This document shows positions 6,586-11,322 of a stretch of DNA of 11,322 nt, piece by piece. The stretch is from Firmicutes bacterium CAG:110. GTDB lineage: Bacteria > Bacillota > Clostridia > Oscillospirales > Oscillospiraceae. The notes under the pieces are model-generated. The model was not told where the DNA came from and did not search any database. It worked only from the letters and a program-made list of their open reading frames with translations. The stretch's first letter is position 1. Every line of letters starts with the position of its first letter. The translations under genes and the position numbers were made by a program. The DNA lies in contig HF988131.1 of NCBI GenBank assembly GCA_000434635.1, positions 1 through 11,322 of the forward strand, read 5' to 3'.

Positions 6586-6615
6586 TTGAGAATTCAGGAT
6601 AAATGCACTATAATA
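6586..6615 (+). promoter_or_regulatory. ackA promoter
   Basis: TTGAGA at 6586-6591, an 18-bp spacer and a perfect TATAAT at 6610-6615, about 70 bp before the ackA ATG. The long leader that follows has no obvious riboswitch structure. Confidence 0.65.
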
Positions 6616-6631
6616 GCAGCGACTATGGCTA

Positions 6632-6640
6632 TCATATCAC
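6632..6640 (-). promoter_or_regulatory. possible tmcAL promoter (extended -10)
   Basis: On the minus strand, TGATATGAT reads as an extended -10 (TGN plus TATGAT, complement of 6632-6637). The -35 is poor. If used, the tmcAL and ackA promoters overlap face to face and could interfere with each other. Confidence 0.35.
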
Positions 6641-6683
6641 AAACTGACCAAAAAGAAAATATTTATTTAGGAGGCTTTCCCCA

Positions 6684-7874
6684 ATGAATGTACTGATTAT
6701 CAATGCCGGCTCCTCCAGCCTGAAGTATCAGCTGATGGATCCCGAGACCGGCGCCGTGTCTGCCAAGGGCCTGTGTGAGCGTATCTACATCGACGGCCGT
6801 CTGACCCACAACGCCAACGGCAAGAAGATCGTGAAGGATATCCCCATGCCCACCCACTCCGAGGCCATTCAGGCGGTTCTGGCCATTCTGGTCGATCCCG
6901 TGGACGGCGTGATCAAGTCCACCGACGAGATCGATGCTGTCGGTCACCGTGTCCTGCACGGCGGCATGGAGTTCTTTGACTCCTGCATCATCAACGACGA
7001 GGTCATCGCCGCCATCGAAAAGTGCATTCCCCTCGGCCCCCTGCACAACCCTGCTAACCTGATGGGCATCCGCGCCTGTCAGGCGGTCATGCCCAACACC
7101 CCTCAGGTCGCCGTGTTCGATACCGCTTTCCACATGACCATGCCCCCCAAGGCTTACCGCTACGCCATTCCCACCGAGTATTACGAGAATGACTCCATCC
7201 GCCGCTACGGCTTCCATGGCACCTCCCACAAGTATGTCACCAAGCGCGCCATCGAGCTGATGGGCCGCAAGGACATCAAGCTGGTGAACTGCCATCTGGG
7301 CAACGGTTCCTCTCTGTCCGCGGTGAAGGACGGCAAGTGTCAGGATACCTCCATGGGTCTGACCCCTCTGGCCGGTGTTCCCATGGGCACCCGTTCCGGC
7401 GATATCGACCCCGCCGTCGTGCAGTTCGTCATGAACAAGTACGGCATGAGCGCCGACGAGTGCCTGAACATGCTGAACAAGAAGTCCGGTGTGCTGGCGC
7501 TGTCCGGCGTGTCCTCCGACTTCCGCGACATCGAGAACGGCGCTGAGGAAGGCAATGAGAACTGCGCCCTGGCGCTGGACAAGTTTGCCTACGAAGTCCG
7601 CAAGTACATCGGCTCCTACGCCGCCGCTCTGGGCGGACTGGACTGCCTGGTGTTCACCGCCGGCGTGGGCGAGAACTCCGCTTCCATGCGCGCGCGCATC
7701 TGCGAGGGCCTGGAATTCCTGGGCGTCAAGCTGGATCCCGAGAAGAACAATACCCGGGGCAAGGAAGCCATCATTTCCGCCGATGACTCCAAGGTCACCG
7801 TCTGGGTCATCCCCACCAACGAAGAGCTGATGATCGCGCAGGACACTGCCGCGCTGGTCAACGCTGCCAAGTAA
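6684..7874 (+). CDS. ackA: acetate kinase
   Basis: A cytoplasmic enzyme that converts acetyl phosphate and ADP to acetate and ATP, the energy-yielding last step of acetate fermentation. The 396-aa product is of standard length and carries the full set of family motifs: NAGSSSLKYQL with Asn7, GHRVLHGG with Arg89, His121, FDTAFH with Asp146, GFHGTSHKYV with His178, GVPMGTRSGD with Arg237, FTAGVGENS, and Glu380 in TNEE. These match the catalytic residues Asn7, Arg91, His123, Asp148, His180, Arg241 and Glu384 of the Methanosarcina enzyme. AGGAGG (6669-6674) lies 9 nt before the ATG. No phosphotransacetylase gene (pta) is adjacent, so it must be elsewhere. Codons are strongly C- or G-ending, consistent with high expression. 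The gene is followed by a short frame and the foldback repeat. Confidence 0.98.
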   Translation: MNVLIINAGSSSLKYQLMDPETGAVSAKGLCERIYIDGRLTHNANGKKIVKDIPMPTHSEAIQAVLAILVDPVDGVIKSTDEIDAVGHRVLHGGMEFFDSCIINDEVIAAIEKCIPLGPLHNPANLMGIRACQAVMPNTPQVAVFDTAFHMTMPPKAYRYAIPTEYYENDSIRRYGFHGTSHKYVTKRAIELMGRKDIKLVNCHLGNGSSLSAVKDGKCQDTSMGLTPLAGVPMGTRSGDIDPAVVQFVMNKYGMSADECLNMLNKKSGVLALSGVSSDFRDIENGAEEGNENCALALDKFAYEVRKYIGSYAAALGGLDCLVFTAGVGENSASMRARICEGLEFLGVKLDPEKNNTRGKEAIISADDSKVTVWVIPTNEELMIAQDTAALVNAAK

Positions 7875-7902
7875 AATTTCCAGAAGACAGGAGCCGGTGA
7901 CT

Positions 7903-7962
7903 GTGGACGAGATCATTGAGCGTTTGGATGCTGCTTTCCAGGCTGCCAATGCACTGAACTAA
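7903..7962 (+). CDS. possible 19-aa peptide ending in the repeat
   Basis: A short frame begins with GTG at 7903 behind AGGAG (7889-7893, 9-nt spacing). It encodes VDEIIERLDAAFQAANALN, with a start-codon Met, and would form a neat amphipathic helix. Its TAA stop is the first three bases of the foldback repeat. It begins 28 nt after the ackA stop and could be translationally linked. It may be a genuine micro-protein, or the front part of a longer gene cut off when the repeat inserted. The evidence is only the ribosome site and the biased composition, so confidence is low. Confidence 0.3.
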   Translation: MDEIIERLDAAFQAANALN

Positions 7963-8126
7963 GGAACCTCTGAATAAATCGTCTGCGACTGTGAGCGGAT
8001 CTTTTCCGCCCACTCTTCGGTATCGAAAACGGGAAATACATACAGTATTCCGCCGCTTCCGATACCTCGATTGGACGAAAAATCTCTCGCTCACAGTTCT
8101 TGCCGATTTATTCAGAGCTTCCCTTA
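7960..8126. repeat. 167-bp foldback (MITE-like) inverted repeat
   Basis: The element starts TAAGGAA and ends CCCTTA. The outer 39 aligned positions of the two arms match at 32, including perfect runs CTCTGAATAAATCG and ACTGTGAGCG. Complementarity continues inwards: GGTATCG at 8019-8025 pairs with CGATACC at 8060-8066. It reaches an apex where AATAC (8035-8039) pairs with GTATT (8045-8049) around a 5-nt loop. The axis of symmetry, about 8042-8043, is the exact midpoint of the element. It encodes no protein of its own. One end recurs at 198-224 and its terminal 12-mer recurs at 9354-9392. A TAA/TTA or TA target duplication is possible. In RNA it would make a hairpin with roughly 80-nt arms ending 5 nt from the pepT ribosome site. 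Confidence 0.85.
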
Positions 8127-8143
8127 ATCGGAAGGAGAACCAC

Positions 8144-9346
8144 ATGGAATCTGTTGTAGAGCGCTTTTTGCGCTATGTGACCTTTGACACCCAGTCGGAC
8201 GAGGAATCCGACACCTGCCCCTCCACGGAGAAGCAGAAGGCGCTGGCTGCCGCGCTGGTGGAGGAAATGCACGCCATGGGCATTGCGGACGCGAGAATGG
8301 ACGAAAACGGCTATGTCTACGGCACCGTCCCCGGCGACCCCGAGCTTCCCACCATTGGTCTGATCGCCCACATGGACACCGCGCCGGACGCTTCCGGCGC
8401 GAACGTCAAGGCAAAGGTCGTGGCCTATGACGGCGGGGATGTCTGCCTGAACGAGGAAAAGGGCATTTTCCTGCGGGAAGCGGACTATCCGTACCTGAAA
8501 AACCACGCAGGCAAGCACCTGATCGTCACCGACGGCACGACGCTTCTGGGCGCGGACGACAAGGCGGGCGTGGCGGAAATCATGACGGCGGCGCAGCAGC
8601 TGCTCGCCATGGACGGTAGGCATGCCACATTGAAGATCGGCTTTACCCCCGACGAGGAGATCGGCCGGGGCGCTGACCGGTTCGACGTGAAGGGCTTCGG
8701 CGCGGACTTTGCCTACACCGCCGACGGCGGCCCCGTGGGCGAGATCGAATATGAGAACTTCAACGCCGCGGGGGCAAAGGTCGTTGTCCATGGACTGAAT
8801 ATCCACCCCGGTTCTGCCAAGGGGAAGATGGTGAATTCCCAGCTGATCGCCATGGAATTCCAGAGCCTGCTCCCCGTGGGACAGCGCCCGGAGCTGACGG
8901 AGGGCTATGAGGGCTTCTTCCATCTGCTGGGCATGAAGGGCGAGGTGGAGCGTTCCGAGCTGCACTATATCATCCGCGACCACGACATGGAGAAGTTCGA
9001 GGAAAAGAAAGCGGTCATGACCGCTGCCGCGGACTTTATCAACCGCAAGTACGGCGCGGGAACGCTGGAGCTGACCCTCAAGGACAGCTACTATAACATG
9101 AAGAAGTGCATTGAGCCGTGTATGTATGTGGTGGAGCGGGCGAAAAAGGCCATGGCCGCGGCGGGTATGAACCCGGTGGAAGTGCCCATTCGCGGCGGCA
9201 CCGACGGCGCGCGGCTGTCCTACGAAGGGCTGCCCTGTCCCAATCTGTGTACCGGCGGCGAAAATTACCATGGACGCTTTGAGTTCATCCCCACCGAGGA
9301 CATGGAGAAGTGCGTCCGGATGCTGGTGGAGATTCTGACGGCGTGA
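8144..9346 (+). CDS. pepT: peptidase T (tripeptide aminopeptidase)
   Basis: A cytoplasmic M20-family zinc aminopeptidase that removes the N-terminal residue from tripeptides. The 400-aa product fits the usual length of about 405-410. Metal and catalytic residues appear in the expected order: HMDTAPD (His76, Asp78), LGADDKAG (bridging Asp138), TPDEEIG (catalytic Glu171, metal Glu172), YTADGG (Asp194) and GGENYHG (His376). All are offset by 2-3 from E. coli PepT. The internal dimerisation domain spans roughly residues 205-310. The ATG at 8144 is preceded by AAGGAG (8132-8137). The frame stays open back to 7991, but that extension lies wholly in the foldback repeat and should not be annotated as protein. 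No clear promoter is seen between the repeat and the gene, so pepT may depend on read-through from ackA or on sequence inside the repeat. Confidence 0.96.
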   Translation: MESVVERFLRYVTFDTQSDEESDTCPSTEKQKALAAALVEEMHAMGIADARMDENGYVYGTVPGDPELPTIGLIAHMDTAPDASGANVKAKVVAYDGGDVCLNEEKGIFLREADYPYLKNHAGKHLIVTDGTTLLGADDKAGVAEIMTAAQQLLAMDGRHATLKIGFTPDEEIGRGADRFDVKGFGADFAYTADGGPVGEIEYENFNAAGAKVVVHGLNIHPGSAKGKMVNSQLIAMEFQSLLPVGQRPELTEGYEGFFHLLGMKGEVERSELHYIIRDHDMEKFEEKKAVMTAAADFINRKYGAGTLELTLKDSYYNMKKCIEPCMYVVERAKKAMAAAGMNPVEVPIRGGTDGARLSYEGLPCPNLCTGGENYHGRFEFIPTEDMEKCVRMLVEILTA

Positions 9347-9353
9347 TTGATGG

Positions 9354-9392
9354 GGGAAGCTCTGAACCTCTTGCGGACGGTCAGAGCTTCCC
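9354..9392 (+). terminator. 12-bp perfect hairpin after pepT built from the repeat end
   Basis: GGGAAGCTCTGA (9354-9365) pairs perfectly with 9381-9392 around a 15-nt loop, 7 nt after the pepT stop. There is no T-run after it, so termination is uncertain. The arm is identical to the outer right arm of the foldback element (read from 8122 leftwards), which suggests an internally deleted copy that may have been co-opted as a 3' hairpin. Confidence 0.55.
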
Positions 9393-9426
9393 AAAGTCCC
9401 CAAGGGTAGGGGAAAGGACTAACAAC

Positions 9427-11298
9427 ATGAAAGAAAAACGATTTTTCCCGGAAAAGGGACTGCTGATGCTTTCCGGCGCCGCGTTTCTGCTGCTGATCGT
9501 CCCGGCGTGGGTGCCGGGCTTTGTGTGGTGCGGCGTGGCGGCGGTGCTGCTGTGCGCCGTGGTGTGGCGGCTGCCCGTCTCCCGGCAGAGGGTGCGGGCG
9601 CTGCTTTCCAATCCCGTACACATGGCTCTGAGCCTTGCGTTCAACGGCGCGCTGGCGGTGAACTTCTACCACAACTGGGCCGATTCCCAGAAAATGCAGC
9701 GCGTGGCGGGGGTACTCGGCATGGAGAACGGGCTGTTCGTCCCCCTTTGCGCCGCGTTCTTCGCCATCGCGGCGGCTCCGGCGGCGGGGTGCGTGATCTC
9801 CTATTATATCTCCGCCGGTCAGGAGGACTACCGCAGGACGAAAGCGGAAACCCTTCGTTCCGGGGAAACCGGCATCCCCATGGGAAAGGCGCTGCTGATT
9901 CTGTTTGCCGTTTTCGTGGTGGGCATCAGCGCCATTCTTCGGGCGAATTTCTACTATATGGACGATTCCCCCCGGGCGGCGCTGGGGTACAAGCAGTGGG
10001 ACTATTTCAGCCGGTATCTCTCGACGGCACTTGCAACGCTGGTGCATGGAGGCGATTATCTGGCGGACGCCGCGCCGCTGCCCCAGATCCTTGCCATGCT
10101 CATCATGGCGGTGTCCGGGATACTCATGGGGTATATTGTCTATGAACGGACGACATTTTCCGGCTGGGAACTGGCGGTGCTGTCGATTCTGGGGCTGAAT
10201 CCCTATTTCCTCGGCTGTGTCAGCTTTCGGTTTGACGCGCCGTATATGGCGCTTTCCGTGCTGGCGGCGGTGGTGCCGCTGCTGTGCCGGAACCGGAATA
10301 CTGCGGCGTATGTGCTTGCGTCCGGGTTGGGGATTCTGGCGGTATGCACCAGCTATCAGGCGGCGGCGGGGATTTTCCCCATGCTGGTGGTCGCACTGGC
10401 ACTGCGGATGTGGAACCGCGGGGAATCCATCCGGGAGGTCGGGCTTTTCTACCTGAAATCTGCGGCGGGGTATGCGCTGGGATTGATTTTTTTCAAGCTG
10501 GTTATCATGATTCCTGCCGATACCAGCTATGTGGGCAACGCCCTGCCCTCGGCGGGGGAGCTGATTCCCCACTTTTTGAAAAATCTGCGGAGTTACTATT
10601 CTCTGGTTCTGTCGGATTTCAAGCCCTTCTGGCTGATTGCGGCGGTGCTGGCGGTGATCGCTTTCTGCGTTCGCGTGGTTTTGGATTCCCGGCGGAAAAC
10701 AGTTCCGGCCATCGCCATGACTGCCGCGGCGCTTGTCCTGATGGGGCTGATGTGCTTTGGACTGTATCCCGCACTGGCCGCCACGGTGTTCGCACCCCGG
10801 GCAATGTACGGTTTCGGCGTGCTGCTTACCGTGTTCGGCATGACGGCGGCGGAAGGGAAGAAGCGCTTCTCCCTTAAGATACCGGCGGTGGTTCTCAGCT
10901 GGATTTTCTTCGTGTTCGCCTTCACCTACGGAAACGCCCTGAGCGTTCAGAAGGATTACACGGATTTCCGCACCCAGCTGGTGATTTCGGATTTGCAGGA
11001 AATGGAAGCGTTCCAATCCGATACGCCGGTGACGGTGCAGCTGTCCGGCTCCATCGGAAACGCGCCGGTTCTGCGGAACATGCCGCAAAACTACCAGATG
11101 CTGAACCGTCTCATCCCCGGCACCTTCGGCGGGGGAGACGACCTGACCCAATATGGGTTCTACTGCTACTATGGCATGCGGAACGTTGTGTGGAATCCGG
11201 ATGTGGATTTGCGGGAAATGGACTTGCCCGTTGTGGAGGACAACATGTACCACACGATACGCGGCGAGGGAAGCTGCGTTCTGGTGGAGCTGAAATAG
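9427..11298 (+). CDS. GtrII-like membrane glucosyltransferase
   Basis: A 623-aa polytopic membrane protein with about ten or more hydrophobic spans and a hydrophilic C-terminal region of about 130 residues (from roughly 500). After the first spans, the segment NFYYMDDSPRAALGY (about 174-188, acidic pair Asp179-Asp180) followed by FSRYLS (194-199) and PLPQILA matches the first extracytoplasmic loop of the Glucos_trans_II (GtrII) family. These proteins add glucosyl groups to cell-surface polymers from a lipid-linked donor. The substrate here is unknown. The start is ATG at 9427, with AAAGGA (9413-9418) 8 nt upstream. An in-frame ATG at 9346 would run through the post-pepT hairpin and is rejected. 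The next gene overlaps the stop codon, implying an operon. Family assignment rests on the loop motif and topology, so it is moderate. Confidence 0.75.
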   Translation: MKEKRFFPEKGLLMLSGAAFLLLIVPAWVPGFVWCGVAAVLLCAVVWRLPVSRQRVRALLSNPVHMALSLAFNGALAVNFYHNWADSQKMQRVAGVLGMENGLFVPLCAAFFAIAAAPAAGCVISYYISAGQEDYRRTKAETLRSGETGIPMGKALLILFAVFVVGISAILRANFYYMDDSPRAALGYKQWDYFSRYLSTALATLVHGGDYLADAAPLPQILAMLIMAVSGILMGYIVYERTTFSGWELAVLSILGLNPYFLGCVSFRFDAPYMALSVLAAVVPLLCRNRNTAAYVLASGLGILAVCTSYQAAAGIFPMLVVALALRMWNRGESIREVGLFYLKSAAGYALGLIFFKLVIMIPADTSYVGNALPSAGELIPHFLKNLRSYYSLVLSDFKPFWLIAAVLAVIAFCVRVVLDSRRKTVPAIAMTAAALVLMGLMCFGLYPALAATVFAPRAMYGFGVLLTVFGMTAAEGKKRFSLKIPAVVLSWIFFVFAFTYGNALSVQKDYTDFRTQLVISDLQEMEAFQSDTPVTVQLSGSIGNAPVLRNMPQNYQMLNRLIPGTFGGGDDLTQYGFYCYYGMRNVVWNPDVDLREMDLPVVEDNMYHTIRGEGSCVLVELK

Positions 11299-11322
11299 TG
11301 AAAGAAAAAATCCCGGAAAGCA
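11298..11322 (+). CDS. start of the next gene in the GtrII operon (partial)
   Basis: A GTG at 11298-11300 overlaps the last base of the preceding TAG stop and has GGTGGAG (11283-11289) 8 nt upstream. The frame begins KEKIPES and runs off the window. The one-base overlap suggests translational coupling. By analogy with known gtr clusters it could be the lipid-linked glucose synthase or a flippase, but eight codons cannot show this. Confidence 0.45.

Noticed and set aside
6663..7949. A long open frame antisense to ackA
   Set aside because: It is a composition shadow of a gene whose product is unmistakable on the plus strand.
7991..8143. A 51-residue N-terminal extension of PepT
   Set aside because: It lies entirely in the foldback repeat and has no ribosome site. 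The ATG at 8144 has AAGGAG and gives the normal family length.
7960..9392. A CRISPR array or a complete transposon from the repeated motifs
   Set aside because: The copies are inverted and unevenly spaced, with no regular spacers and no transposase or cas gene. A non-autonomous foldback element fits better.
8108..9403. A 431-codon open frame antisense to pepT
   Set aside because: It has no ribosome site or family motif. PepT on the plus strand has every catalytic residue.
9310..9426. An upstream start for the GtrII-like protein
   Set aside because: It would overlap pepT and translate the post-pepT hairpin. The ATG at 9427 has a ribosome site and a typical membrane-protein start.
9265..11253. 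A 662-codon open frame antisense to the GtrII-like gene
   Set aside because: It is rich in His, Arg, Gln and Pro with no recognisable domain, as expected for a shadow of a G+C-rich membrane protein gene.

Overview
The window looks like chromosomal DNA of a strictly anaerobic, high-G+C member of the Clostridia, most likely a gut Oscillospiraceae relative (Flavonifractor/Intestinimonas/Oscillibacter type). This is inferred, not proven. The reasons are an oxygen-sensitive class III ribonucleotide reductase, acetate kinase, peptidase T, TmcAL, strong AGGAGG ribosome sites, and a stand-alone FakA-like C-terminal domain protein that I associate with this group. No rRNA, tRNA or CRISPR array was seen.

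Layout. At the left edge is the 5' end of a minus-strand gene. Next come galM (aldose 1-epimerase, minus) and nrdD (anaerobic ribonucleotide reductase, plus), divergently transcribed from a 296-bp spacer. That spacer holds a clean galM promoter, two possible nrdD promoters and two NrdR-box-like operators 32 bp apart. Downstream of nrdD is a strong hairpin. It is followed by a strikingly AT-rich patch (about 3.8-4.36 kb) with a small four-helix membrane protein gene and what looks like the broken 5' end of another gene, probably an acquired cassette. High-G+C DNA resumes with an 83-aa FakA/DAK-phosphatase C-terminal-domain protein, which abuts a convergent YitT-type membrane protein gene. Then comes tmcAL (minus, TTG start), divergent from ackA (plus). 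After ackA lie pepT and a GtrII-like polytopic membrane protein, with the start of a further gene overlapping the GtrII stop codon.

How the genes connect. AckA interconverts acetate and acetyl phosphate, and TmcAL consumes acetate and ATP to modify elongator tRNA-Met, so the divergent pair shares a metabolite. NrdD supplies dNTPs under anaerobiosis and is probably under NrdR control. GalM feeds galactose/glucose catabolism and PepT feeds peptide catabolism. The GtrII-like protein and its overlapping partner probably modify a cell-surface glycan.

The least explained structure is a repeat family. A 167-bp near-perfectly centred foldback element (7960-8126) sits between ackA and pepT. One 27-nt end of the same repeat supplies the galM stop codon (198-224). 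A hairpin after pepT (9354-9392) has both arms made of the same 12-nt terminal motif. Together they look like a MITE-like family at different stages of decay.
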